Shown: positions 21,583-31,227 of the stretch, piece after piece | How the letters are laid out: the number at the start of each line of letters is the position of its first letter | Numbering within the stretch: the stretch's first letter is position 1 | NCBI GenBank assembly: GCA_964580055.1 | Contig: CAZOJI010000001.1 | Span: 1-64,000 of the forward strand | DNA length: 64,000 nt | Direction of reading: 5' to 3' | Source of the DNA: JBDGYW01 sp964580055 | GTDB taxonomy: Bacteria > Gemmatimonadota > Gemmatimonadetes > Gemmatimonadales > GWC2-71-9 | The notes under the pieces: generated by a model | What the model saw: only the letters and a program-made list of their open reading frames with translations | Databases searched by the model: none | What the model was told of the DNA's origin: nothing | Made by a program: the position numbers and the translations under genes

Positions 21583-22413
21583 CTAACGTCCTCTCGAGAT
21601 GATCAACCAGTTGACCGCTGCGCCAAGCACTGCGGCCCAAAACGGAAGCAAATCCACCAGGCCCTGGGTCCCGAACCAGACAGCCGCCGCCAAACCGGCA
21701 AGCAGTGCCCATGCTTGTCCCGAACGCACACGTGCGCTGCCAAGCGGCTCTCTGTCGTCGTCGCCCAAGCTCGAGAGACTGCCGGCTGAAAACAGCACGG
21801 GAGCGAACCCAACACAGCATGCGGCAGCCGCCGCGGCACTCCAAAAAGTCGCTCGGATTTGGATCCAGATTCCTCCCTGTAATACGGCCGCAAGCGTTGC
21901 CGCGGTCAAGGCTACCAGGCCAAACGCAATGTGTCGTCTGTTGGGGCGGGGAAGAGTCCCGTCCAAGAGGAAGGCCAGTGTCAGGAGAGCTGCGTACGTC
22001 CATGAGTCGCGGTACGTGAGCCACAATCCAAGAGCGAGAATACCGAGGGAGTCGAGCAGAGTCGCTGGGAGTCCGGTGGTGCGATTCACGATTCTCACCG
22101 TGAGGAGCAGCCAGAAAAGTACCATTAGCCCTGGCGGTCCCAAGATGAACGTGCCCGCGAGCGCCAACGCGGCGGCTACAAAGGCCGACAGGTCGTGATC
22201 CGGGTCCAGCTCCCGGCATAGGGCCCATGCGAGGAAAACGGCCACCCCCAGTACGATGCCCGACAGTCCACCTACCAGGACCCCAGACCCCGTTACAATC
22301 TGCCGAACGGTCTCTAGAGCTATCACCGCCACCGTCACAACCGTGATCGCCCGATTGGTCGCGTACCTGGGATCGACCGGACGGGCAATTCCCGAAATGC
22401 TGCGTAGAGACAT
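21583..22413 (-). CDS. Polytopic membrane protein of unknown function
   Basis: The 276-residue product has roughly eight hydrophobic segments, for example AITVVTVAVIALETV, GLSGIVLGVAVFLAWAL, LMVLFWLLLTVRIV and WALLAGLAAAVWFGT. I do not recognise a family. ATG 22413 is preceded by GGCGGAGG and is preferred over the upstream ATG 22452. It directly abuts the SDR-DUF2867 gene, so the two probably act together. Confidence 0.75.
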   Translation of the reverse strand: MSLRSISGIARPVDPRYATNRAITVVTVAVIALETVRQIVTGSGVLVGGLSGIVLGVAVFLAWALCRELDPDHDLSAFVAAALALAGTFILGPPGLMVLFWLLLTVRIVNRTTGLPATLLDSLGILALGLWLTYRDSWTYAALLTLAFLLDGTLPRPNRRHIAFGLVALTAATLAAVLQGGIWIQIRATFWSAAAAAACCVGFAPVLFSAGSLSSLGDDDREPLGSARVRSGQAWALLAGLAAAVWFGTQGLVDLLPFWAAVLGAAVNWLIISRGR

Positions 22414-22476
22414 CTTCCTACCTCCGCCTTGCCGGTGTAGCGGTTCGGGCATCCGATCGCGGATCAGGATTGCAAC

Positions 22477-22890
22477 TCACGTGTTCGAGTCGGGAGAGTC
22501 GGGTGGAGCTGGCTCATCTCCGGTGAGCCAATCGAGCGCATCTTCGGCCGAACGGAACACCTTCAATTGTATCGGCAGTCTAGTGGCAAAGGCCTCGTAC
22601 ATCCTCGCGAGTCCGTATACGAAGTCACCCGACGCGGCAATGGCGACCTTGTGATTGTCGTCGACGCCGAGCCGCTTGCCGATTGCCCCTATCAGGAGCT
22701 TCACGTCGGCAGTGCCCACTCCGGTTACCCGCGCTCCGCTGAAGTCCCACAACACATTCATCCCGGTGCAAAACCGTGGATCGCCGCCGGCCGTATCGAA
22801 ACCGGAAACGACTTCAATCAGGGACACTGGGCCGGTTACGTCATGAATCACGAGGCCCGAGTCCAGGTCGATTCGAGTAGTGACGGGCAT
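22477..22890 (-). CDS. SpoIIAA/STAS-like small protein
   Basis: The 137-residue product has the fold signature of SpoIIAA-like proteins: DSGLVIHDVTGPVSLIEVVS, PRFCTGMNVLWDFSGARVTG and KVAIAASGDFVYGLARMYEA. Such proteins bind membranes or act as anti-sigma partners in some species, but no role can be given here. The start is uncertain because no good ribosome binding site precedes 22890; an open frame extends to 22995. It lies 63 bases upstream of the membrane protein gene on the same strand. Confidence 0.6.
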   Translation of the reverse strand: MPVTTRIDLDSGLVIHDVTGPVSLIEVVSGFDTAGGDPRFCTGMNVLWDFSGARVTGVGTADVKLLIGAIGKRLGVDDNHKVAIAASGDFVYGLARMYEAFATRLPIQLKVFRSAEDALDWLTGDEPAPPDSPDSNT

Positions 22891-23081
22891 GGAATGACCA
22901 TATGTGCGGGATGCTGGGGGCGCAACTGGACCGTTTGCCGCCAACTTGGGCGCCAGCCTGGAATTGGCTCGAGGTCTCTGCTCGTCGACAAGCAACGCAA
23001 TACCGCGACCCTCCCCAGCCGTTCAATCGGCAGCGAACTGCACGCGATCTCAGTGAGTGCCCTACCCGAGGTCGGGAAGGG

Positions 23082-23549
23082 TCAGAGGTCTGTTGGCCCC
23101 GGCTTACGGATGCTGGGTCGGATCGTTCTCCAGTCGCTGCTCCGCAGAACGTTCGATGCCTCTTCGTAGTCGTCGGGATTAACCCAGATGATGTAGCCGA
23201 ATCTTCCCGTGCCGTCCACCACCCCGTTGCAGGCGTAGATGTTGATTCCTGCGTTCGCGAGCTTGAGGTGGAAGTCGTACAGTGCTCCGATGCGGTCCTC
23301 GCCTTGCAGGAGAAATGCTTTCTTGGGACCCACCAGATCGATCTGCGCGTCCTCGGCCGCCTGCTTGAGCGTCTCGGGATCGTCGGGGAAGAGATCGATT
23401 TGACTCTTGCCCTCGCCCACAGGGAAAGCGGTCAGAGCTAGGAGGTTGACCATCTTCTCGCTCAGGAAATCGAGTAGTTTCCTGGACTCGCCCGGCTTGT
23501 CTGCTACGATCGTGTAGTAGTATTCGACCTCTTTGACAGTTGAGAGCAT
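23082..23549 (-). CDS. ACT-domain protein
   Basis: The 155-residue protein has two ACT-like halves. The first is EYYYTIVADKPGESRKLLDF and the second is KKAFLLQGEDRIGALYDFHL with NAGINIYACNGVVDGTGRFG, the small-ligand-binding pattern. There is no enzyme domain, so it is likely a free-standing amino-acid sensor. AAGGGGAC precedes ATG 23549. Its C-terminus is close to nothing else on that strand. Confidence 0.8.
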   Translation of the reverse strand: MLSTVKEVEYYYTIVADKPGESRKLLDFLSEKMVNLLALTAFPVGEGKSQIDLFPDDPETLKQAAEDAQIDLVGPKKAFLLQGEDRIGALYDFHLKLANAGINIYACNGVVDGTGRFGYIIWVNPDDYEEASNVLRSSDWRTIRPSIRKPGPTDL

Positions 23550-23688
23550 CTGAGTCCCCTTTCTTCTCCGGATCCGTCCTTCCGTTCCGCTTCCTCAAGT
23601 ATGCTGTACGGAACCGTCGTTGTCCAATGAAGCAGGTTCCCGTCTATCAGAGTCGTCAACCCTTTCGCGTGACGGGTCGGTAATCCCG

Positions 23689-24489
23689 CTACCGCTTGCG
23701 CGCCACCAACCTGTCCAACCGCAGCGTAGCATCCGGGCCCATGAAGTGCCTGCCCGCCAGCATGACAACCAGCATGGCGCCAAACGCCACTGCGGCGGCG
23801 AGCATGAACATGACCACTATCTGGTACGCCACAGCCTGCATGGGCGGTGAGCCGGCAAGGATCTGGCCCGTCATCATGCCCGGCAACGAGACGATGCCAG
23901 CCGCTGCCATCGAGTTGATGATTGGGATCATACCCGTCCTGATCGCGTCGCGGAGAGGAGTCCGCAGTGCCTCGCGGCGGGTGGCTCCGAATGCGATCCG
24001 CAACTCCACCTCGGCCGAACGCGAATCGAGATGATCCAGGAACCGGTCGAGGCCCAGCGAGATTCCCGTCAGCGAGTTGCCGAGTATCATGCCGAGTAGC
24101 GGGATCACATACTGCGGCTCGTACCAGGGTTCCACCCCGACAACCAGATTCGTGACTACTCCGCCGACGGCGAAGCAGGAAACGGCCATGGTGAGCCAGG
24201 CGTCCCACATTATGCCCTTGTAACGGCGCGACGTGCGACTCACGGCCTCGCGTGCGGCGAACACGGTCATGAGTATCAGCAATGCCACGACCAACAGCGG
24301 ACTGCGGAGCGCGAACACCCGTTCGAGCACCAGACCCAGCAGTCCCAGTTGAATGACCGTACGCACTGCGGCAAGTCCGAGGCGCCACTCCACGCCCAGC
24401 TGCAGCGCCACGGAAACCGTGCCCGCCGCGACCACCAGCAGTGCCGCTATTGCCAGTTGCAGCGGTCCTAGTTCGATAAACTCCGCCAT
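23689..24489 (-). CDS. fetB: FetB-type ABC exporter permease (UPF0014)
   Basis: The membrane protein (266 residues) has about seven hydrophobic segments. It carries the family hallmarks AAVRTVIQLGLLGLVLERVF, EPQYVIPLLGMILGNSLTGI, LRIAFGATRREALRTPLRDA and GIVSLPGMMTGQILAGSPPM. FetAB exports iron in E. coli and protects against peroxide; the substrate here is inferred from homology. Its ATG overlaps the TGA of the ATPase gene (TGATG), showing translational coupling. Confidence 0.92.
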   Translation of the reverse strand: MAEFIELGPLQLAIAALLVVAAGTVSVALQLGVEWRLGLAAVRTVIQLGLLGLVLERVFALRSPLLVVALLILMTVFAAREAVSRTSRRYKGIMWDAWLTMAVSCFAVGGVVTNLVVGVEPWYEPQYVIPLLGMILGNSLTGISLGLDRFLDHLDSRSAEVELRIAFGATRREALRTPLRDAIRTGMIPIINSMAAAGIVSLPGMMTGQILAGSPPMQAVAYQIVVMFMLAAAVAFGAMLVVMLAGRHFMGPDATLRLDRLVARKR

Positions 24490-25148
24490 CAGTCTTCTTC
24501 CAGGCGTCCACCTCGCAGGTGGAGCCGCCGGTGGGCGGCCTCGCAAAGGGCCGGATCGTGCAGGACGCATATCAAGAGGCGCCCGGGCTTTCGCGCGAAT
24601 CCCAGCAGCAGCTCCAGGCAGGCTTCGACGGATTTGGGGTCGAGGCCCGAGAGCACCTCATCGGCCACGAGCACCGGCGGATCCCAGAGCAGGCCTCTCA
24701 CCAGCGCCAGCCGGTGTCTCTCGCCGCCCGAAAGCAGAGATACATCGCGGTCGAACGGCAGGTCACCGAGCCCGATCCTGCCCAGCAAGCCCCTGGCGTC
24801 ATGTTCCCCGAGTTTCCTGCCTCGAGCGGAGCGTTGTTCGAATGGAAATGAGAGGTTCTCGTACACGGTGCCGGATACCATGGGTGCGTCCTGCGAAATC
24901 AGGCAGACCTTGGCGCGCCAGGCCGGCAGCTCCGACGTACCGTAGCTCTCGCCTTGGAGGCGGCGTTGTGCATCCGGAGCCCAGGTCAATGCGGTCAAGA
25001 ATCGGAGCAGCGTTGTTTTGCCGCTACCCGAGGGACCATCCAAGCAGACGAACCGGCTCTCCGGGAGAGAGACGCAAACTCCATCGAACAGCACACCCCG
25101 CTCTCTGGTGCGTGCGCTGAATGGCCCGCACTCCATGAACTCGGTCAT
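24489..25148 (-). CDS. fetA: FetA-type ABC transporter ATPase
   Basis: The 219-residue ATPase shows Walker A GPSGSGKTT, Q-loop LISQDAPM, signature LSGGERHRLALVRGLL and Walker B VLVADEVLSGLD. The neighbouring FetB identifies the partner. ATG 25148 is chosen from family length; the open frame reaches 25196. A second membrane subunit or binding protein is absent, as is normal for FetAB. Confidence 0.9.
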   Translation of the reverse strand: MTEFMECGPFSARTRERGVLFDGVCVSLPESRFVCLDGPSGSGKTTLLRFLTALTWAPDAQRRLQGESYGTSELPAWRAKVCLISQDAPMVSGTVYENLSFPFEQRSARGRKLGEHDARGLLGRIGLGDLPFDRDVSLLSGGERHRLALVRGLLWDPPVLVADEVLSGLDPKSVEACLELLLGFARKPGRLLICVLHDPALCEAAHRRLHLRGGRLEED

Positions 25149-25231
25149 TTTGGGGCCGGAGTTGAGAATGGCAAAGACACGAGCAACACTACGCACCGGG
25201 CGTCCGTGGCGTCAAGCTTGCCTTGAACCTC

Positions 25232-25789
25232 TCAGTTCCAAGAAACGTGAAAGGCGGTGTGGGGCGCACCATCGGTCATCGAAACCCCGATCTGAGCCGC
25301 AACGCTGTTCACCCCGCACATTATCAATGCTTGTTCCATCCAACCCATCATGCGGTGCTCGATGCTCTCGTCCGGGTCCGGGAAGTCGGTGACCAGCACC
25401 ACAGTGTGCCCTGGGCTCTTCTCGGCCACGCTCATGGTGCTGGGCCGGTAGTAGGAGGGAAGGATCTGACTGGCCCTGGCTATGATGAACTCCGGAGAAG
25501 CTATGCGCACAAACAGCCGGAAGACTCCGCGCAGGCCGTGAGATGCGCTGAACCTTCCCTGTTCCGTGGCACCCTTCAAAGTCCCGCCATAGAACAAGTC
25601 GCATATAGCCCTCGTCGGCTCGACCAGCGTCTCTCGCATCGGATACCACACGGACGGGAGGATGGATCCGCTCAAGACGGTCCGGGCCGTTGGGCTCAGC
25701 ACTTCCAGCCACTGCCGATAAGCCTGGACGCCGAGTTTTTCTTTGACGAATAGCGGTATTGTGGCCACCGCTGCGCCTTTGGCTTCCAT
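25232..25789 (-). CDS. DUF2378/TIGR02265-like protein
   Basis: The product (185 residues from 25789) begins MEAKGAAVATIPLFVKEKLG and continues VLSGSILPSVWYPMRETLVE, SHGLRGVFRLFVRIASPEFI and ends with a V4R-like strand pair (GVNSVAAQIGVSMTDGAPHT, then AFHVSW). This layout resembles the TIGR02265/DUF2378 family, best known from myxobacteria and of unknown function, and distantly heme-NO-binding folds. The start is uncertain: the frame is open to 26017 with ATG codons in between and no clear ribosome binding site. It is a single gene, divergent from the amidohydrolase. Confidence 0.55.
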   Translation of the reverse strand: MEAKGAAVATIPLFVKEKLGVQAYRQWLEVLSPTARTVLSGSILPSVWYPMRETLVEPTRAICDLFYGGTLKGATEQGRFSASHGLRGVFRLFVRIASPEFIIARASQILPSYYRPSTMSVAEKSPGHTVVLVTDFPDPDESIEHRMMGWMEQALIMCGVNSVAAQIGVSMTDGAPHTAFHVSWN

Positions 25790-26087
25790 TGTGGTGCTTT
25801 GTCGTTGGCAATTGTGCATGGCGAAATCCGGGCTCAGCGCGCTACAACATTCTGCCATCCGTAGCTCCCCAATCATCCTCACACCCGCGTTTGCGTTCAT
25901 AGTCTCGGCCGCACCGGCTTGGTTCTTCAATTCCGCTCCACGCCTTTTGGATACTGCGGGTACAAGGCTCGTCCGAGCATACGGTCGAGTGCGCTGCACC
26001 GGTGATGCTTTGACCAAGCATCTCGTATCCCCCTAGTTTTCAAGCGATCACCCCTCGCCAACACTCGCAACGGTATCGGAGTTCACA

Positions 26088-27986
26088 ATGAGGAATGCGT
26101 TAACTGCGACCTGTCGGCCTACATCGGGCCGGGGACCCGCCATCGTGTCTCCTGGGCGGATCATTTCTCTGGGGCTCCTGCTGCCGGTTATATCGTCCTG
26201 TACCGCTGCTCTCCCGGATGAGTCGCGGGCCGACTGGATCTTCACTGGAGGCCAAGTCGTAACGGTGGACGGCCCTTTTTCGCTCGCCGAGGCGTTGGCG
26301 GTGAAGGATGGAAGAATAGTCGCAGTGGGGACCAGCGGTGAGGTGGCCGCATTCCGCGGGCCGCGAACCGAGGTGTTCGATCTGTCTGGCAAGGTTTTGT
26401 TGCCCGGCCTTCAGGACTCGCACATCCATTTCCTGGGCCTCGGCCACGACGTCAACTACGAGGCCGAGCTGACCTTTGCCGAAACGGCCGAGGAGATCGT
26501 TGCCGAGATGGCGAAGCTCGAGGAGCGGATGGATCCAGAACCAGGTGAATGGCTGATAGGCAACCGCTGGGACCAGTACAAATACCCCGAGATGGTCACG
26601 CGCTGGCAGCTCGATGAGGTGGCTCCGGACAACCCTGTTCTCCTCAACCGCGTTTATCGAGGTGTCGCCGTCAACACGCGGGTGTTCGAGATGATGGGTA
26701 TCGATGACGATAATCCCGCCACCTGGCCCTCCTGGTGGCTGGAAGATCCGGCGGACTTCACATTCGAGGACCGCATCTTCCGCGTGCCGCGCACGCTTAC
26801 CATCAACGGCCGCACTCGCGAATATGAGATCCCTGCTGGCGCCTTCGTGGGATCGCGAGCCTCGCGGTTGGTGACTGTTAGGCCTGGTGAAGAAAATCCC
26901 GCGGAGGCGTTTGAGAGCGATGTCCAGAGCGTGCATCTGGGTGCTCTGGAAATGCTGTCTCTCGGTGTGACCAGCATCGTCGATCCGTCGTCACGGATGG
27001 GGTACAACATGCGGGTGTATCAGGAAGCTCTCAATCGAGGACTGCTGGCGGGCTTGAGGATCCCGGCGGTATACGAGGGTACTTGGTACACCCACAGCTC
27101 GGACGATATGAGGCAGCACTTCGACGGCATCAAGATCAACAACCTGGGCGACTCATGGTTGCGCTGGAGGGGCGCCAAGTTCTACGCCGACGGTGGGGCG
27201 GGTACCCGCAGCGCCTGGCTGTCGGAATCGTTCTCCAATTGGGAGGAGTACGAAGGATCGCCGAACCTGGGCTTTCCAGTGGAGGCGAATAACAATGCCA
27301 GAGAAGCTCAGTTTCGTGTTGCGGCGTTGGACTACGGCTGGGATCTTCATACGCACGCCTGCGGTGACATGGCAATGCGGCAGACAGTGGATCTCTACAA
27401 GGAGTTGATGGACGAGATCCACGCCCAGCGCCCCGAGGCCGATTTAAGATGGAGCCTCATCCACGCCTACCTGCCTATCGAGCCGGAAACGCGCGTACTC
27501 GAGGAGATGGCCGAGTACGGCATCATCGCTTCGGTGAACCCGGTGTTCAACTGGCAGGAGGGGGCGGCGTTTCTCACCAACCTTGGAGCCGAGAGGTTTG
27601 CGCGCACCAAACCGTTCCGGTCGTACGTGGAAGTCGGCGTGTCGTTGAACGCTGGTTCGGACTATCCGGTTACCAGTCACGATCCCTGGATCGGCATGTA
27701 CGCTCTCATGACTCGGCGCTCTCAGGCGGACGGGCAGGTGTATGGTTCCGAGGAGACGCTCGACATCGAGGAAACACTTCGCGCCTATACGATCAACGGT
27801 GCTTACCTCACGTACGATGAAGACTCGAGAGGGAGCCTGGAACCGGGCAAGGTGGCCGACCTGACGGTAGTGGACTTGGAGGACATCCGCATGTTGGAGG
27901 AGGATCCGGATCTGCTGTTCGAGATGAGAGACAGAATTCTGCTCACGATGTCCAACGGGGAGGTGAGGTATCGCAAGGGAGGTTGA
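26088..27986 (+). CDS. Secreted amidohydrolase, YtcJ-like
   Basis: The protein (632 residues) has an N-terminal signal with a possible lipobox (LLLPVISSC). The amidohydrolase start is FTGGQVVTVDGPFSLAEALA, the metal ligands H-x-H lie in LQDSHIHFLG, and the distal signature SRGSLEPGKVADLTVVDLED closes the composite domain. Other barrel histidines are visible in DLHTHACGDMAMRQ and WSLIHAYL. YtcJ-type enzymes hydrolyse N-acyl or carbamate-like bonds; the substrate is unknown. GGAG precedes ATG 26088. Its stop codon overlaps the start of the antitoxin remnant. Confidence 0.92.
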   Translation: MRNALTATCRPTSGRGPAIVSPGRIISLGLLLPVISSCTAALPDESRADWIFTGGQVVTVDGPFSLAEALAVKDGRIVAVGTSGEVAAFRGPRTEVFDLSGKVLLPGLQDSHIHFLGLGHDVNYEAELTFAETAEEIVAEMAKLEERMDPEPGEWLIGNRWDQYKYPEMVTRWQLDEVAPDNPVLLNRVYRGVAVNTRVFEMMGIDDDNPATWPSWWLEDPADFTFEDRIFRVPRTLTINGRTREYEIPAGAFVGSRASRLVTVRPGEENPAEAFESDVQSVHLGALEMLSLGVTSIVDPSSRMGYNMRVYQEALNRGLLAGLRIPAVYEGTWYTHSSDDMRQHFDGIKINNLGDSWLRWRGAKFYADGGAGTRSAWLSESFSNWEEYEGSPNLGFPVEANNNAREAQFRVAALDYGWDLHTHACGDMAMRQTVDLYKELMDEIHAQRPEADLRWSLIHAYLPIEPETRVLEEMAEYGIIASVNPVFNWQEGAAFLTNLGAERFARTKPFRSYVEVGVSLNAGSDYPVTSHDPWIGMYALMTRRSQADGQVYGSEETLDIEETLRAYTINGAYLTYDEDSRGSLEPGKVADLTVVDLEDIRMLEEDPDLLFEMRDRILLTMSNGEVRYRKGG

Positions 27987-28231
27987 GCAGCGAGCGACGC
28001 CTCGCATTCCGGTGTGTACGAGAATCTCAGCGACCGCTCGTGATTACGCAAAACGGAAAGCCGGCAGCCGTGCTGCTGTCACCTGAAGAATTCGACCGCC
28101 TCACTGAGCGCGACCGATTCATGGCAGCGGTACGGCATGGATTAGCTGACGTGGAAGCAGGGCGCGTCGTCGATGATGAGGATCTCGAAGACGATTTGGC
28201 TCGACTGCTGCGTTTTAGCGATTCCGAATGA
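27983..28231 (+). pseudogene. Phd/YefM-type antitoxin, N-terminus replaced
   Basis: The open frame (82 residues, TTG start) contains the conserved antitoxin block RESQRPLVITQNGKPAAVLL, then SPEEFDRLTERDRFMAAVRH and a C-terminal acidic tail. Normal Phd antitoxins have 20-25 residues (the first strand and helix of the DNA-binding domain) before the RES/RPLVIT block. Here only about a dozen unrelated residues remain, overlapping the end of the amidohydrolase gene. The 5' part and the promoter seem to be lost. ATGA overlap with the toxin remnant is preserved. Confidence 0.65.
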
Positions 28232-28275
28232 GACTCAGGTGGACCTACCGAGCGCTTCGGGACCTCTGCTCACTC
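28228..28275 (+). pseudogene. Start of a RelE/ParE-type toxin, truncated
   Basis: After the ATGA overlap with the antitoxin, the frame begins MRLRWTYRALRDLCSL, the usual first strand and helix of ParE/RelE toxins (RWTPRALRDL). Homology stops after about 16 codons; the rest of the open frame to 28452 is not toxin-like and runs into the 3' end of the convergent ADOP gene. The module is therefore dead at both ends. Confidence 0.6.
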
Positions 28276-28369
28276 GTTCCCGGAGGATGCCTCATGATGC
28301 CTAACGCATTCGTTCTTCGCAGCGCTCTGCGCCCGAAGCGAGCCTGGTACGGCGGTTCCAGCCTATTCG

Positions 28370-31225
28370 TTACTCGGCACGCAAAGCCGACATTGGGTCG
28401 GCGCGGGCTGCCCGACTGGCCGGGAGCCAAGTCGCCGCCAGTGCCACGGTAACCAAAAGTAGAGCGATGAATGTCAGGGTCAGGGGGTCGCCGGGCACGG
28501 TATCGAATAGCAAACTCTCGATGGCCGGCGTGGCCAGCAACGACAGTACCATTCCCACTGCGACTCCGATTCCCACCACGACCATCATCTCCTTCACCAC
28601 CATCCCGAAGACCCGTCCACCGCTCGCGCCCAAGGCCACCCGTATACCCATCTCCGCCTTGCGCTGCGATACGGCGAATGCCACGACGGCGTACAGCCCC
28701 ATGCTCGCCAGCAACAGCGCGAGACCACCGAATGCCGCCAAGCCTCCGGCCGCCGCGCGTTGAAGCGCAAGGGCTCGTGAAACGTGATCTCTCATGGTAC
28801 CGGCCTCGTGGACCGGCACGGCGCTGTCCAGCGCGCGTAACTCGCGGTGCATCATCCCCGCCGTCGAGCTGGGATCGCCGGCGGTACGAGCAACGAGATA
28901 CAGGCGCGAGATTTCGGAGCTCTGAGCGAGAGGCCGGAAGAATATCGGCGTCGGCCGCTCGTCAGGGGTCCGCACCTTGAAGTCGGCAACGACCCCCACA
29001 ATTCGCACCCAGGAGTCCGGGTGTCCCTGGTGCCGGTACCGCCTGCCGATGACGTCCTGTGTGCCCCAGTACCTCTCAGCGAATGCACGATTCACCAGGG
29101 CCACACGCTCGGTTTCAAAACGGTCGTTGTCGGTGAACCCGCGACCCAACTGGATCGGCACGCCCAGAGCTTCCAGGTATTCCGGGCTGATGTAACTGAA
29201 GATCACTTCCACGTGGCCGGTTCCGGTCGCGGGCTGGTACCCCTCGATCTCGAGCGTACTCGAGCCGCCTGACGGGGAAGTCGGCAATCTGGTGGTCAAT
29301 CCCGCCGCCTGGACCCCCGGAAGCGCGGCCACACGCGTGCGCAGCTCCAAAAAGAACTGTCTCCCCTCTTCAGGCTCGTAGCCGGCTTCTCTCGCGTCCG
29401 CCCGGATCATGGCGAGCCGGTCCGCCGTATAGCCCAGCTCCACATTCTGTACTTTCATCAGACTCCGCACCAGCAAACCCGCGCCCACCAGCAGCACCAT
29501 GGAAACCGCAACCTGCACCATGACCAAAATGTTCCTCAGTCCCAACCAGCGCAGGCGGTGCGTATGCCGCTGCCCTGCGGCCAGTGATTCGTTGGTGTCT
29601 TTGAGACTCGGCACCAGATCCGGCCGGGAGGCGCGGATGGCCGGAGCCAGCCCAAAGACGATGCCCGTTACAACCGATAGGCCGAAGGCATATGCCAACA
29701 CCCGCCAATCGAGGCTCACGTTCATTGTCAGCGGTCCCATCATCGGCGGCTGGTGCGCCTGTAGTACTCGACCGACGACGAAGGCGAAGAGAACACCAAC
29801 CGCGCCGCCGGTAATTGATAGGATGAGGCTCTCTACGAGCAAATGGCGGATCAGGCGTCCCCGGGTGGCTCCTATGGCGAGCCGTACCGCGATCTCGCGA
29901 CCGCGAGTGGAAGCCCGTGCCAGGAGCAGGTTGGCGAGGTTCCCGCAGGCGATCACCAGGACCAGGATTGCCACCGCCAGCAGTACCCCACCGGCGGCAT
30001 ACAGGCCGGCGTCCTCGTCAGGGTGCACGCGTACCCGGCTGGTGTGCATGACCGTGATCTCGCGGCCCTCGTTCAGGTCGGGATAATCAGCGGCCAGACG
30101 CTGCGCAAGCAGGTTCATTGCCGCCTGGGCCTGCCGCACACTCACGCCGGGCCGAAGTCGCGCTATCGTCAGGAACCAGTGGTCCTGACGGCGCTCCAGC
30201 GTCCTCCAGTAGAAATCGCCGCCGACCGGCCCCGCCGAGGAGAGCGACAACCAGAAGTCGTTGGCGACACCGGGCAGGGCTCCGTCATAACCCTCAGGCC
30301 CTACACCGATCAACGTCACCGTGGCTCCGTTCAATCTCACCTGTCGACCGAGTATGCCCGCCTCTCCGCCGAACCGGTTCTGCCAGGCACGGTGGCTCAC
30401 AACCGCCACCGGTTCGCCGCCGGGCACGTCGTGCACCGGCTCGAGCCACCGTCCCCTGGAGGGCGACAGTCCCAACACTGGGAAGTAACTCGACGTCACC
30501 CAGGACACCGTCAACGACCGCGTCTCACCCGTCTCGGTCACGTGCCGAGCAGCTCTGCCGTTGATCATGGCCGTCACTCCGGAAAACAGGTTTTCATGTG
30601 CAGCCATATCGAGGTATGCGGGATACGAGTTGGAACTGGGCCTGCCGTCGTCGGAGTCTTGATAGATCCAGACGAGTTCCTCGGGACGCTCGAACGGGGG
30701 AGGGCGGAATAAAAACGCGTCGACTATGCTGAAGATCGCAGTGTTGGCGCCGATTCCGAGTGCAACAATCAACATCGTGGTTGCGGTGAATGCCGGCGAC
30801 TTGAGCAGGCGGCGCACGGCGTGCTTTGTGTCTTGATACAGCGATTCCGCCGGCGAGCCTCGTTTTCTCGAGATCAGGTTGGGGGAAGTGCGTTGGGCCT
30901 TGCCGTGCGACGGACCGACCGGAACCTTGGAGCGCAGCCTCATGCGCGCCCTCTCGATACCTCGGCATTCCAGTCGCTCGGCCGATGCCGTGGCCAGAAG
31001 GTCTCGCAGCGTAAGAAACCAGAAAACGACGGCCGAGTTGAGGGTTCCGCGACTCTTGGCCCGCTCACGTTGAATCCGAAACAGATCCAACATGCCGGGG
31101 CCGTACGAGTCTCTGAATTCACGCGGGTAGGCCAGAAGCAGCCAACTGAACACTCGTTCCTCGAAGCTACACCTTCGGGTGTTCCGAGGTGGCGAGTCAG
31201 TCTCTCCGGAATCTTGCTGTGACAA
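28370..31225 (-). CDS. ADOP-family ABC transporter permease (MacB/FtsX type)
   Basis: The protein (about 951 residues) has the layout of acidobacterial duplicated orphan permeases. An N-terminal cytoplasmic segment (FSWLLLAYPREFRDSYGPGM) comes first, then a link with LYQDTKHAVRRLLKSPAFTA, TM1, a MacB periplasmic domain (GGEPVAVVSHRAWQNRFGGE), three FtsX helices, a second periplasmic domain (VALVNRAFAERYWG) and three more helices near the C-terminus ending PASRAARADPMSALRAE. No ATPase is encoded nearby. The start is probably TTG 31225, preceded by GGAGG and 2 bases after the PadR stop. The family's transport role is unproven; export of lipophilic or peptide compounds is usually assumed. Confidence 0.9.
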   Translation of the reverse strand: MSQQDSGETDSPPRNTRRCSFEERVFSWLLLAYPREFRDSYGPGMLDLFRIQRERAKSRGTLNSAVVFWFLTLRDLLATASAERLECRGIERARMRLRSKVPVGPSHGKAQRTSPNLISRKRGSPAESLYQDTKHAVRRLLKSPAFTATTMLIVALGIGANTAIFSIVDAFLFRPPPFERPEELVWIYQDSDDGRPSSNSYPAYLDMAAHENLFSGVTAMINGRAARHVTETGETRSLTVSWVTSSYFPVLGLSPSRGRWLEPVHDVPGGEPVAVVSHRAWQNRFGGEAGILGRQVRLNGATVTLIGVGPEGYDGALPGVANDFWLSLSSAGPVGGDFYWRTLERRQDHWFLTIARLRPGVSVRQAQAAMNLLAQRLAADYPDLNEGREITVMHTSRVRVHPDEDAGLYAAGGVLLAVAILVLVIACGNLANLLLARASTRGREIAVRLAIGATRGRLIRHLLVESLILSITGGAVGVLFAFVVGRVLQAHQPPMMGPLTMNVSLDWRVLAYAFGLSVVTGIVFGLAPAIRASRPDLVPSLKDTNESLAAGQRHTHRLRWLGLRNILVMVQVAVSMVLLVGAGLLVRSLMKVQNVELGYTADRLAMIRADAREAGYEPEEGRQFFLELRTRVAALPGVQAAGLTTRLPTSPSGGSSTLEIEGYQPATGTGHVEVIFSYISPEYLEALGVPIQLGRGFTDNDRFETERVALVNRAFAERYWGTQDVIGRRYRHQGHPDSWVRIVGVVADFKVRTPDERPTPIFFRPLAQSSEISRLYLVARTAGDPSSTAGMMHRELRALDSAVPVHEAGTMRDHVSRALALQRAAAGGLAAFGGLALLLASMGLYAVVAFAVSQRKAEMGIRVALGASGGRVFGMVVKEMMVVVGIGVAVGMVLSLLATPAIESLLFDTVPGDPLTLTFIALLLVTVALAATWLPASRAARADPMSALRAE

Positions 31226-31227
31226 GC

